This document shows, one piece after another, positions 42,113 to 50,333 of a DNA stretch of 64,000 nucleotides. The stretch comes from UBA2784 sp964494625 (GTDB lineage Bacteria; Pseudomonadota; Alphaproteobacteria; Micropepsales; Micropepsaceae), in assembly GCA_964494625.1 (NCBI GenBank), contig CAZBRT010000002.1, positions 620,001-684,000 on the forward strand, read 5' to 3'. The translations under genes and the position numbers were made by a program. Under the pieces are notes generated by a model, which was not told the DNA's origin, searched no databases, and worked only from the letters and a program-made list of their open reading frames with translations. Each line of letters opens with the position of its first letter. Position 1 is the first letter of the stretch.

Positions 42113-42625
42113 GTGACGACCAAAATCCGTGCCGCGATTGCCGCCCTTCTGCTCATGTCCGCCGCAGCCCCTGTCCTCGCCCAGGCGATCAATCAGGTCG
42201 GGCCACCTGCGACATCGGGTGGCATCATGCCGTCGCTGTCGGCAAGCGACTTCGTTGCCATCCTGCGGGAGCTTGGCCTCAGCGGTTCGACCGATACGGA
42301 CGGCAACGGTGACCCGATGGTCGTCGGCAATATGGACGGCATCAATTATTCGGTCTTCTTCCACCGCTGCAATGACGAGAAGCAGTGCCTCGACATCCGC
42401 TTCAATGCGACTTTCAATTTCGACAAGCGCGTCACGCTGCATATGCTGAACGTATTCAACTCGCGCGCCGTGTTCGGACAGGCCTATATGGCGCGCGACG
42501 GTTCCGTGAACATCGACATGAGCGCGACCGTGCAGGGCGGCGTTGACCGCCAGTACGTGAAGGAAGTCATCGACTGGTGGCGCGTGACGGTCACCAAGTT
42601 CGAGGAAAACCTCTTCGCGGGGTGA
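42113..42625 (+). CDS. Secreted YbjN-domain protein, paralogue B
   Basis: The 170-residue product has a signal peptide (KIRAAIAALLLMSAAAPVLA) and shares the core of paralogue A: FFHRCNDEKQCLDIRFNATF, FGQAYMARDGSVNIDMSATV and QGGVDRQYVKEVIDWW. The segment from VDMSATVQGGVDRQYV is nearly identical in the two, pointing to tandem duplication. The GTG at 42113 is chosen for its signal peptide and the CCGGAG about 9 bases upstream; the frame is open from 41933. It ends 27 bp from the convergent acyl-CoA dehydrogenase gene. Confidence 0.8.
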   Translation: MTTKIRAAIAALLLMSAAAPVLAQAINQVGPPATSGGIMPSLSASDFVAILRELGLSGSTDTDGNGDPMVVGNMDGINYSVFFHRCNDEKQCLDIRFNATFNFDKRVTLHMLNVFNSRAVFGQAYMARDGSVNIDMSATVQGGVDRQYVKEVIDWWRVTVTKFEENLFAG

Positions 42626-42652
42626 TTTTCCGGCTCATCAGTCAGCGCCCGC

Positions 42653-43849
42653 TCACAGCCCGAGCACCTGCTTGGCGATCACGTTCTTCTGGATTTCTTC
42701 CGTGCCGCCTTCAATCGTGTTGGCGCGCTGACGCATGTAAAGCGGCATCGCGCCTTTCGCATAGGCGGGGCCGACTGGCGGCTCATTAGCGCCTGCATCA
42801 AGCGCAGCCAGCACCCAGGGCGCCGCATAGAAATGCACCGCCTCGGTGATGATCTCGGAGAGCGCCTGGCTGATGAATGTACCCTTCGACTTCAGGATCG
42901 CGCCGCCATTGCCGGCCGTGCCCGAGCGCGCTTCATAGAGCACGCGCTCATTGGTGATGCGCAGGGCCTCAAGCTCGACTTCGATCTCGGCAAGCTTTGT
43001 GCGGAAGGCGGGATCATCGATCAACCTGCCGCCGCTGCCGTCCTGCTCTGCCCGCGCAACCTGGCGGATGCGGTCGGCGAGCCGGGTTGAGGCAGCGACC
43101 TGCGCGATCAACGCGCGCTCGTTGCCGAGAAGATATTTCGCATAAGTCCAGCCGAGGTTCTCCTCGCCAATGCGGTTGAAGACGGGCACGCGCACATTCT
43201 CGAACCTGATCTCATTGAGGATATGCGAACCGTCAATGGTGATGATCGGCCGGTGCGAAATGCCCGCTGATTTCATGTCGATCAGGAGGACCGAGATGCC
43301 TTCCTGCGGCTTTCCCTCGGTTGAGGTGCGCACCAGCGCAAACATCCAGTCGGCTTCGTGGCCGTAGGAGTTCCAGATTTTCATGCCGTTGACGACGTAA
43401 TCATCGCCATCGCGCACAGCACGCGTCTGCAGCGTGGCCAAGTCAGAGCCCGCACCCGGCTCGGAATAGCCCTGGCACCAATAGTCGATGCCATCGCGGG
43501 CATGGGCGAGCCATTTTTCCTTCTGCGCGGGTGTGCCGAAATGGATGATGACAGGCCCCACCATCTTCACCGCAAAGGGCGAGATCGGCGGGCAGCCTGC
43601 AAAGGCCTGCTCCTCCTCAAAAATGTAGAGCTCGGTCGCATTCCAGCCGCAGCCGCCCTGATCCTTCGGCCAGCCCGGCGCGCCCCAGCCATTGGACGCG
43701 CAGATGCGGTGCCATTTGACACCGTCTTCCTTTTTCCATTTGAAGCCTGCCTCGCTTTTGCGGCGCAGATCATCAGGAAGGCTGGCTGCAATGAAGCCGC
43801 GCACATTGCGGCGGAAGGCAAGCTCTGCCTCGTCGTATTTGAGGTCCAT
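42653..43849 (-). CDS. Acyl-CoA dehydrogenase
   Basis: The 398-residue FAD enzyme introduces a trans-2 double bond into an acyl-CoA. It has the helical N-terminal domain, the beta-barrel signature YSEPGAGSDLATLQTRAVRD, NGMKIWNSYGHEADWMFALV and the C-terminal MRQRANTIEGGTEEIQKNVI. The last carries the Gly-Gly-Thr/Glu pattern of large-substrate members. The ATG at 43849 opens MDLKYDEAELAFRRNVRGFI; the longer frame is not family-like. It fits the several other lipid-degradation genes in this half of the window (enoyl-CoA hydratases, acyl-CoA synthetase). Confidence 0.93.
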   Translation of the reverse strand: MDLKYDEAELAFRRNVRGFIAASLPDDLRRKSEAGFKWKKEDGVKWHRICASNGWGAPGWPKDQGGCGWNATELYIFEEEQAFAGCPPISPFAVKMVGPVIIHFGTPAQKEKWLAHARDGIDYWCQGYSEPGAGSDLATLQTRAVRDGDDYVVNGMKIWNSYGHEADWMFALVRTSTEGKPQEGISVLLIDMKSAGISHRPIITIDGSHILNEIRFENVRVPVFNRIGEENLGWTYAKYLLGNERALIAQVAASTRLADRIRQVARAEQDGSGGRLIDDPAFRTKLAEIEVELEALRITNERVLYEARSGTAGNGGAILKSKGTFISQALSEIITEAVHFYAAPWVLAALDAGANEPPVGPAYAKGAMPLYMRQRANTIEGGTEEIQKNVIAKQVLGL

Positions 43850-43919
43850 GGGATGGTCTCTGCGGGAATGGCCAAACGATGCGCCAAGGCTAGCGCGGCG
43901 CGTGCCCTGGGCAAAGCAT

Positions 43920-45110
43920 TCAGGCGCGCTGAAGGGTGGCTGCAATGTCCAGACGGTAGGCATTGAGTGCGGGCAGGATTGCCGCAGCGGCAGAGGCGAT
44001 CAGCGCCAAAGCGGCCACCAGCAATTCTTCGGCAAGGAACACATTGCCGCCGTCCGGCAGCAAGGGGGACAGGCCAAGGAGTGCCGCAAGCGCCGTTGCC
44101 GCCAGATGCGCGAGCATTAGCCCGGACATCGCGCCGGCAAGGCCGATCAGCATTGCCTCGCTCAGGAGCTGGAGGAACACGCGCGGCCGTGACGCGCCCA
44201 GTGCCCGCATGATGGCAAGGTCGTGCCGCCGCTGATCGAGGGCGGCGTAAAGTCCGGCAAAGACCGACAGTGCCGCAAGGCCGATGAATGCGAGGCCCAG
44301 CACCTGAAAGGCCAAGCGCCCGACACCCAGAAATCCATAAAGCCTTGCGACTTCCGTCGCGGGCGCAGCCGCCTGCATGGATGTCTCGTCATTGATGTAG
44401 CGCGGCATTTGCAGTCCGGCGAGCGGCGTGCGGTAGCGGATGAGAAGCGCCGTGATCTCGCGCGAAGGATCATAGCCGCCCGGCGCCGATTCATGGACAG
44501 CATGAACCGCCCAAACGCTTTCAAGGCTCGTGATCACCAGACGGTCAATCACGGTGCCGGTTTGCGCCAAAATGCCGGTCACGCGATAGGGATGATCGGC
44601 GTGCTCAGCGCCGCCTTCGGCAAGGCCGTGCGCGCCCGTGAATGTGTCGCCGATGCCAAGGCCGGTTGCACGTGCGATCTCGCTGCCGATCACGGTTTCA
44701 AGCGGTGCCGCAAACATCGCGCCTTGCGCAAGCCCTGCATGGTAGAGCGCGAGGTAATCCGGCGTTGTGCCAACGATGCGCGCGCCACGAAAACTGTCGC
44801 CCAGCGCCAGCGGCACGGCCAGGGCAATTCTTTGGTCCTTGGCAATGCGTTCGGCCTCTGCCCGATCGATGTTTCCGGTCGGCACGTCGATCTGATAGAC
44901 GGACGACAGGATCAGTTGCAGCGGGCTTCCTTTCGCGCCGACGACAAGATCAATGCCTGCAAGGTCACGCGCAATCGCGCCTTCAAGGCCACGCCCCAGG
45001 AGGATCATCAGCGCCATGGCCGCCGTGCCAAGCGCGAGGAGCAAGACCTGAAGCACCGCTTGCAGCCTTTGGTGGCGCAGATTGGCGATGCTGAGCCTCA
45101 GGATGTTCAT
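43920..45110 (-). CDS. ABC transporter permease, FtsX/MacB type
   Basis: The 396-residue product has one N-terminal membrane helix (about residues 17-40), a large periplasmic MacB-like domain and three C-terminal helices (FQVLGLAFIGLAALSVFAGL; MLIGLAGAMSGLMLAHLAA; ELLVAALALIASAAAAILPA). The four-helix layout is that of MacB/LolC-type mechanotransmission permeases. The ATG overlaps the stop of the ATPase gene by 4 bases. With the DUF3299 protein upstream it forms a three-gene exporter operon seen in many proteobacteria; the substrate is unknown. Confidence 0.87.
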   Translation of the reverse strand: MNILRLSIANLRHQRLQAVLQVLLLALGTAAMALMILLGRGLEGAIARDLAGIDLVVGAKGSPLQLILSSVYQIDVPTGNIDRAEAERIAKDQRIALAVPLALGDSFRGARIVGTTPDYLALYHAGLAQGAMFAAPLETVIGSEIARATGLGIGDTFTGAHGLAEGGAEHADHPYRVTGILAQTGTVIDRLVITSLESVWAVHAVHESAPGGYDPSREITALLIRYRTPLAGLQMPRYINDETSMQAAAPATEVARLYGFLGVGRLAFQVLGLAFIGLAALSVFAGLYAALDQRRHDLAIMRALGASRPRVFLQLLSEAMLIGLAGAMSGLMLAHLAATALAALLGLSPLLPDGGNVFLAEELLVAALALIASAAAAILPALNAYRLDIAATLQRA

Positions 45111-45769
45111 GGCCGCCCCCCCGCCTGCGCTGCCATTTCGTAATGACGCGGGAAAGCCGCACGCACACGCGCATCATGCGTTGCCACGATCAGGGCTGCA
45201 CCGCTCGCGCTCGCCTCGCGCTGCAGCAGGCTGATCGCCGCCACGGCGTTCGTGTCATCCAGGCTTGAGGTTGGTTCATCGGCCAGCAAAAGGCGGGGCC
45301 GGTTGACGAGCGCGCGGGCCAGGCACGCACGCAGGGTCTCGCCACCGCTCAGCGTTGCGGGCTTGTCATGCGCGCGCGCCCCAAGATCAAGGGATCGTAA
45401 CAGGTCGTCAATGCGCGCGGCATCGACCGTGTTCCCGGCCAGGGTCATCGCCAGTGCGAGGTTCTGGGCAAGTGTGATCGCCGGAATGAGGTGGTGGCGC
45501 TGGAACAGGATGCCGATGTTCTGCCCGCGAAAGCGGTCGCGCGCAGCCTCGCCAAGCACGGACATTTCCTGATTGAGCACAGCGATCGCTCCGGTACGCG
45601 GCGCCATCAGACCGGCGATCAAATGGAGGAGTGTCGTCTTTCCGCAACCGGATGGTCCGGTGATGGCAAGGCTTTCGCCCTCGCCCAGCGACAGGCTTTC
45701 AACCGCAAAAAGCGTGCGGCTTCCATAGCCATGAGAGAGACCGGCAATCGAGACCGCTTGTCCGGCCAT
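45107..45769 (-). CDS. ABC transporter ATP-binding protein, LolD-like
   Basis: The 220-residue ATPase has Walker A ITGPSGCGKTTLLHLIAGLM, the Q-loop, the ABC signature LSGGETLRACLARAL, Walker B LLLADEPTSSLDD and a switch His (VATHDARVR). It pairs with the FtsX-type permease by a 4-base ATGA overlap and starts 3 bp after the DUF3299 stop, so all three are coexpressed. MacB/LolD-type exporters act on periplasmic or lipoprotein substrates. Confidence 0.92.
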   Translation of the reverse strand: MAGQAVSIAGLSHGYGSRTLFAVESLSLGEGESLAITGPSGCGKTTLLHLIAGLMAPRTGAIAVLNQEMSVLGEAARDRFRGQNIGILFQRHHLIPAITLAQNLALAMTLAGNTVDAARIDDLLRSLDLGARAHDKPATLSGGETLRACLARALVNRPRLLLADEPTSSLDDTNAVAAISLLQREASASGAALIVATHDARVRAAFPRHYEMAAQAGGRP

Positions 45770-45772
45770 TGG

Positions 45773-46282
45773 TCAGTTGACCAGCCGCGCCGCATCCATG
45801 CGGTAGAAAATCCCGCGCTCGTCATCGCTGACCAGCGTCAATGCGCCTTCGATGGTGATCGGCGCCTGCGAGTAGGGAATGGGCATGTCGAGCCTGACCT
45901 CGATCACCTGGTTGGCGCCAACGTTGAAGCAGAAGGGACAATGCGGCGGGCGCGGTTGAAGGAGGAAATAACTATGCTGCTCGGCGGCCTCGACCGGGAA
46001 CATGAAGCCCGTCGCCTTGACAATTTTGCCGTCGAGCGCCCGCACGTGATCCGTAAAGATCGGCACAATCCAGATCCCGTCCTGCCGCGTCTCCTGCCCT
46101 TCCTGCGTCTCCGCCAAGAGGGTCCAGAGCCCGACAGCATCGCTCGGCAGATAGTCGGTCAGGGGCGGCGGCCGCAGCGCATCAGTCGGCAAAGGCTGTT
46201 CTTGCATGAGGGCAGCTGCCGGTGCGGCGCAGAATGCCGCCAGCACCGATGCCAGCAAAAAATTGCGCGCCAGACCAGCCAT
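45773..46282 (-). CDS. Secreted DUF3299-like protein of the ABC operon
   Basis: The 169-residue product has a signal peptide (ARNFLLASVLAAFCAAPAAA) and a beta-rich domain with VKATGFMFPVEAAEQHSYFL and RPPHCPFCFNVGANQVIEVR. This matches DUF3299 proteins that travel with LolD/FtsX-type transporters. The CPFC pair recalls a thioredoxin-like motif but more probably binds metal or a disulfide. The ATG at 46282 gives a clean signal peptide; the frame opens from 46315. It is the first gene of the operon. Confidence 0.78.
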   Translation of the reverse strand: MAGLARNFLLASVLAAFCAAPAAALMQEQPLPTDALRPPPLTDYLPSDAVGLWTLLAETQEGQETRQDGIWIVPIFTDHVRALDGKIVKATGFMFPVEAAEQHSYFLLQPRPPHCPFCFNVGANQVIEVRLDMPIPYSQAPITIEGALTLVSDDERGIFYRMDAARLVN

Positions 46283-46388
46283 GGTTGTTCCAACCGGGAT
46301 CATGAAAGTCCGCAAAGGTTAGGCGTGCAGGCGCTTCAGGTCAATGTGCGGGGACACTTGCCGCGGCAGCGGCCCATGAATTCCCACG

Positions 46389-47024
46389 TCAGCTTTTCCA
46401 GACACGGTGAATGCGTGAATCCACTTCCGGTCCGTGATTGAACCAGCCGATCTTGTTGTGGGTCGCATCAATGATGGTGAATGAGTCTGTCGAACCGAAA
46501 TACTGCACCAGCTGGTTGCGCAGTGCGCCGATCGCGTGGGAACCACTGACGAGCCAGACCGTGGGGGCAAGGCGCGTGGCCGGCCCCAGCTCCATGATGA
46601 ACTGCTCCAGCTTTGCACTGCCGCGCGACTTGACATCGAAAATGATGATGAAGTTCGAGACCACCTTGGGATCGCTGCCGTCGGAACGCTGGCCGAATTT
46701 GTGGGACGCGCGTTCTTCGGCCTCCATCAGCTTGGCGCGCACGGCAAGGACGGCGGGCTTGGGTTGAGGTACCGCTACCTGACCGATCAGAGGTCCGAAA
46801 AGCGCGTCCTGATCGGCACGGCGCCAGGATGCGTCACCCTCGGCGGCAATCAGCGTTGCACCGACGACGCGACCCTCAGCGATGAAGGCCTTGATCTGGT
46901 GGCCTGTATAGGGGCCGTAATTGATCCCGTTCGTGCGGACGTAATAGCTCGCGTCCCACGGCGAGGTGGTCGCCGCAGGCGGTGTGCTTTCGCGAGTTCC
47001 GGACGTGATCGCTTCTTCCGACAT
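46389..47024 (-). CDS. GYF_2 domain fused to a SinR/Cas2-like domain
   Basis: This 211-residue protein joins two small domains. The N-terminal part (about residues 20-75; YYVRTNGINYGPYTGHQIKA) is a GYF_2/DUF4339 domain of the kind that binds proline-rich or membrane-linked partners. The C-terminal part (about 125-211; NFIIIFDVKSRGSAKLEQFI, APTVWLVSGSHAIGALRNQL, FTIIDATHNKIGWFN) has the beta-alpha-beta ferredoxin pattern of SinR/Cas2-like proteins. A linker with a short helix (residues 90-120) joins them. The ATG at 47024 has GGAAGGA 5 bases upstream. No cas genes lie nearby. The fold assignment of the second domain is an inference. Confidence 0.7.
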   Translation of the reverse strand: MSEEAITSGTRESTPPAATTSPWDASYYVRTNGINYGPYTGHQIKAFIAEGRVVGATLIAAEGDASWRRADQDALFGPLIGQVAVPQPKPAVLAVRAKLMEAEERASHKFGQRSDGSDPKVVSNFIIIFDVKSRGSAKLEQFIMELGPATRLAPTVWLVSGSHAIGALRNQLVQYFGSTDSFTIIDATHNKIGWFNHGPEVDSRIHRVWKS

Positions 47025-47135
47025 GGTCCTTCCGGCGACACACTGCACGCCGTTCCACGCACGCTGCTTGATGCGCGCGCACGGTTCGGGGCAGGATGCC
47101 GCGACCCATTATCGGCAATGCGAGGTTAACACCCC

Positions 47136-47945
47136 ATGACAACGGCCCCTGGCAGCGAGAAACCTTCCGAAACCTTTACAAAGGTTGAACGTGACGGCCA
47201 CGTGCTGGTTGTCACGATCAACCGGCCACAGGCGATGAATGCGGTCCATCCGCCCGCCAATTTCGAGCTGGCCAGGATTTTTGACGATTTTGCCGCCGAT
47301 CCGGAGCTTTGGGTTGCCATCATCACCGGCGCCGGCGAGCGGGCGTTCTGTGCGGGCAACGATCTTGTCTATCAGGCCAGCGGCAAGCCGATGAGCGTGC
47401 CGCCCACGGGCTTTGGCGGGCTGACCTCGCGCTATGATCTCACCAAGCCGGTGATTGCAGCGGTCAATGGCGTGGCGATGGGCGGCGGCTTCGAGATCGC
47501 GCTGGCCTGCGACCTCATCATCGCGTCGGACAATGCGCTCTTTGCCCTGCCCGAGCCGCGCGTCGGCCTTGCGGCCCTTGCCGGCGGCCTGCACCGCCTG
47601 CCGCGCCAGATCGGGCTCAAGCAGGCGATGGGCATGATCCTGACAGGACGCCGCGTCAGCGCGGCGGAGGGCAAGGCGCTCGGTTTCGTCAATGAGGTGG
47701 TGCCGCAGGCCGAGCTTCTTCCGGCTGCCAAGAAATGGGCGGCGCTGATCAGCGAATGCAGCCCCATGTCCATCCGCGCCTCAAAGGAGGCGGTCATGCG
47801 GGGCCTTGATGAGCCGGGCCTGCGCGCTGCCTATGAGAATCAGCGCAATTACGAGGCGCTCAAGGCGATGTTTCGCAGCGAAGACCTGATCGAAGGCCCG
47901 CTTGCCTTTGCGCAGAAGCGCCCGCCGAAGTGGAAGGGGAAATAA
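47136..47945 (+). CDS. Enoyl-CoA hydratase/isomerase family protein
   Basis: The 269-residue crotonase-fold protein has oxyanion-hole motifs TGAGERAFCAGNDLVYQASG and NGVAMGGGFEIALACDLIIA. A Glu is retained in the catalytic region (ALPEPRVGLAALAGGLHRLP), and the C-terminal helix is present. Hydration of 2-enoyl-CoA is the family reaction, but the exact substrate is unknown. The start has a GAGGTTAAC context. It lies divergent from the GYF_2 gene. Confidence 0.9.
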   Translation: MTTAPGSEKPSETFTKVERDGHVLVVTINRPQAMNAVHPPANFELARIFDDFAADPELWVAIITGAGERAFCAGNDLVYQASGKPMSVPPTGFGGLTSRYDLTKPVIAAVNGVAMGGGFEIALACDLIIASDNALFALPEPRVGLAALAGGLHRLPRQIGLKQAMGMILTGRRVSAAEGKALGFVNEVVPQAELLPAAKKWAALISECSPMSIRASKEAVMRGLDEPGLRAAYENQRNYEALKAMFRSEDLIEGPLAFAQKRPPKWKGK

Positions 47946-47969
47946 CGCTCAGCGTTCCTTCCCCCCAAC

Positions 47970-48311
47970 TCAACCGGCGAATGCGGTCGTCACCGTAGCG
48001 TTGGCGATCACAAGAAGCGCCAGCGCGCCTGACACCAGGAACGAACGATAGGCGTGACGGTGTTCGCGCGGTTCGTTCTCGCCGAACAATGCCGCGCGCA
48101 CGGCCAAGGCTGCATCCTTGCCTTCATGGGCGAGGAGACGCTGCGCTGTGCCGAGCACAAGCACCAGAACAGCCAGGAAGGCCGCATCGGCCGGGCGCAA
48201 CGCGCCCGCCAGAGCGGCGACAGAAATCACCGCCATCGCCGCCAGAAGGGCGAAGGCACCCGGATGATCGCGGAGTGCATCCAGAAACTTGAAGCGTGAA
48301 AAACCAAACAT
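47970..48311 (-). CDS. Small hypothetical membrane protein
   Basis: This 113-residue product is unrecognised. It has three hydrophobic helices (FALLAAMAVISVAALAGAL; AAFLAVLVLVLGTAQRLLA; SFLVSGALALLVIANATVTT) with a charged loop (GENEPREHRHAYR) between the second and third. It has no signal peptidase motif and is probably an inner-membrane protein. It converges with the enoyl-CoA hydratase gene at a distance of 24 bp. Confidence 0.6.
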   Translation of the reverse strand: MFGFSRFKFLDALRDHPGAFALLAAMAVISVAALAGALRPADAAFLAVLVLVLGTAQRLLAHEGKDAALAVRAALFGENEPREHRHAYRSFLVSGALALLVIANATVTTAFAG

Positions 48312-48444
48312 GGGGTTGAACCTTTGGGGGGACTCGCGCTGCGCAGCTTATGCTGCGCTGGCGAGATGACATTTAGTCAGTTCGCGACCCAAGATCAAGC
48401 CCCCGCCCCTCACTTACTCCTATTTCACGAATGAATTCAGTTTG

Positions 48445-48765
48445 TTACTTGCCCGCAAGGATGACCATATTGAGGCAGAAAAGCCCCAACAGGAAGCTCC
48501 AGAACAGGACCACAGCGCAGGCTATGGCGAACTGGCCCTTGGGCGTCCCGGCCTTGCGGCGGGAGGTGTAGGCGTTCTGGAACAAGACGGTCGGGCCGGT
48601 CAGTACGATCAGACCCATGGAGAGTGCCTTGCCGGCATGTGACTTGGCTGTGACCTTGAAATTGCCCGGCTGGTTGGTGACGAGGCGATAGAAGCTCGAC
48701 ACGACCCCCGAAACAACAAAGCCGCCGGTAATCGCAAACAGGATAATCAGGAACTCGCGCAACAT
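48445..48765 (-). CDS. Small hypothetical membrane protein
   Basis: This 106-residue product has an N-terminal hydrophobic helix (REFLIILFAITGGFVVSGVV), a middle one (ALSMGLIVLTGPTVLFQNAY) and a C-terminal one (VVLFWSFLLGLFCLNMVIL). A PGNFKV segment lies between the first two. The function is unknown. The ATG at 48765, after AAGGGG, gives a natural membrane start; the frame opens from 48879. Confidence 0.62.
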   Translation of the reverse strand: MLREFLIILFAITGGFVVSGVVSSFYRLVTNQPGNFKVTAKSHAGKALSMGLIVLTGPTVLFQNAYTSRRKAGTPKGQFAIACAVVLFWSFLLGLFCLNMVILAGK

Positions 48766-48853
48766 GGACAAACCCCTTGCCAGCCAATTGTTGAGAACCT
48801 GATTGCAGATGCGGGGCCAAAGAACCTGTCCCGCGTCGGCACAGATCAGGGGT

Positions 48854-49060
48854 TCAGTCGTTTGTGTCTTTGTCGGCAAGGGCTAGCAGAACCTCACCAA
48901 AGTGGTTGAGAGCGGCACCCGTGGTCAGGTTCCCGGCCATGGCGCCAGCGTCCGAGGCATGGGGGCCGATGGCGGCCAGAATCGCCCGGGTTTCCACCGG
49001 GTGAAGGGCGTAACCGGCAACCAGAAACCCCAGCGACGCGCGGAAAATGAAACCAATCAT
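48854..49060 (-). CDS. Short hypothetical protein with N-terminal helix
   Basis: From the ATG at 49060 the product is 68 residues. It has an N-terminal hydrophobic helix (IGFIFRASLGFLVAGYALH) and a polar tail (GALNHFGEVLLALADKD-like). It precedes the membrane-protein gene at 48445 on the same strand with an 88-bp gap. There is no family likeness and no strong ribosome site. It may be a small membrane-anchored protein or a chance frame. Confidence 0.4.
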   Translation of the reverse strand: MIGFIFRASLGFLVAGYALHPVETRAILAAIGPHASDAGAMAGNLTTGAALNHFGEVLLALADKDTND

Positions 49061-49197
49061 GGCAAAACCCGGGTCCAAAACGATGCATCCGGGCAACACC
49101 GGTGCAAGTTCAGCGCCCAGTGTGTTGCACCGCAAAGGCACAATGCCGTCTGCCCCCTCGTTCCCCATCCGAATGCCGATAGACTGGCAGCAGATTC

Positions 49198-49983
49198 GTG
49201 GGCATTCCGGCCTCACCCCAACCAGCGGTTATTTGCCTGAGCAAGCCTGACCTCGACGACTACGATCCCGAATGGGCTCCCAAGCAGCGCTCCTCGTGGC
49301 GGTGGCCGATCATGGGTTTTGCCCTCACGGCCGTCATGGCGGCTGCCGTTGCCCTCTATTATTTTGGTCCGCGGCCCGCTGAAGTGATGGGGACTGCGAT
49401 CCGCCCGACAGCTGCAATCGACCCGGTTGCCGTCAAGATCGGCTCGGTGAGCCTCGTCATTCCGTCGAACTACATTCTCCTGCCCAATGCCCGCAATGGC
49501 GGGGCCATGGAGGAGATCGAGCTCGCCGCTCTGATGCCTGACCTTCACGGGTTCAAGGCGGGTGATGACGCGGCCTTTGACGATGTGTCGGAGGAATCGC
49601 GCATCCTGCGCATCCTCATCCGCAGCCGTGCCAATGCCCTGACCGAGCGCGACCGCTTTGACCGCTGGCAGCGCGACAACGCCATCCAGCGTGCCGAGGA
49701 AACGGGACCCGCAGGCCTTGTCGTCTGGCGCTTTGATCCTGACAGCGGCGCCGGTGGAACCACCGAGCGCATCTATGTGCACGATGAAGACGGGCTCTTT
49801 GCGCTCTATCGCTGCACGCCGGCCGATGACGGTCGCGGCGCGACGATCTGTTCGCGCTGGATGCCGGTTGGAACGGGCGTGCGGGCGAACTACCGCTTCA
49901 GCCAGAAATGGCTCGCGGACTGGCGGGCGCTGGACGAGAAGGTGGACCGGCTCCTGCGCTCATTCGCGCTGGTGCGGCCGTAG
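49198..49983 (+). CDS. Hypothetical membrane-anchored protein
   Basis: The 261-residue product (from GTG) has one membrane helix (WPIMGFALTAVMAAAVALYY, about residues 36-56) after a short acidic cytoplasmic segment. A periplasmic domain of about 200 residues follows, with VKIGSVSLVIPSNYILLPNA and DGLFALYRCTPADDGRGATI. No family was recognised. The start codon is uncertain: ATG 49312 lies within the helix, so the GTG at 49198 or an undetected start just downstream is more likely. It ends 20 bp before the convergent DUF3126 gene. Confidence 0.65.
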   Translation: MGIPASPQPAVICLSKPDLDDYDPEWAPKQRSSWRWPIMGFALTAVMAAAVALYYFGPRPAEVMGTAIRPTAAIDPVAVKIGSVSLVIPSNYILLPNARNGGAMEEIELAALMPDLHGFKAGDDAAFDDVSEESRILRILIRSRANALTERDRFDRWQRDNAIQRAEETGPAGLVVWRFDPDSGAGGTTERIYVHDEDGLFALYRCTPADDGRGATICSRWMPVGTGVRANYRFSQKWLADWRALDEKVDRLLRSFALVRP

Positions 49984-50003
49984 ACGTACCCAGGAAGCAA
50001 AGT

Positions 50004-50234
50004 TCAGGGCTTGGCGCCGGGTGCGGGCGGCAGGTCCATCTCCAGGATCGCCATCTGGAACTGGTAAGACGTTTCGCCGTCTTCCTCGTCCTTGAAGACG
50101 ATGCCGATGAACTCCCCGCCGACCATCACTTCGACCGAGTCCGCGCGGTTCTGGCGCGCCTGCAATTCGATCGTGTCGAGGCGGAAAAGATTGCGCAAAT
50201 ATTTCTGCACGCGCAGGATTTCGGTTCGATCCAC
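50004..50234 (-). CDS. DUF3126 family small protein
   Basis: The 76-residue product has the DUF3126 pattern: DRTEILRVQKYLRNLFRLDT and VEVMVGGEFIGIVFKDEEDG, with a final SYQFQMAILEMDLPP. The start is GTG at 50234, with GGAGCGGCC directly upstream. The family is common in alphaproteobacteria and has no assigned function; a flavin- or nucleotide-binding role cannot be seen. In Caulobacter-like genomes it is often near cysE, and here cysE is 1.4 kb away. Confidence 0.85.
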   Translation of the reverse strand: MDRTEILRVQKYLRNLFRLDTIELQARQNRADSVEVMVGGEFIGIVFKDEEDGETSYQFQMAILEMDLPPAPGAKP

Positions 50235-50333
50235 GGCCGCTCCTTGACCTATGATTGCGTCCGTTGCGGGCGCGGGAGCCCGGGTTGAACACGAAATGAA
50301 GCAGGACCGCAAGCGGGCATGGGACATTCGATC

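Noticed and set aside
46389..47024. CRISPR-associated Cas2 gene
   Set aside because: There is only a fold likeness; no repeat array or other cas genes are nearby.
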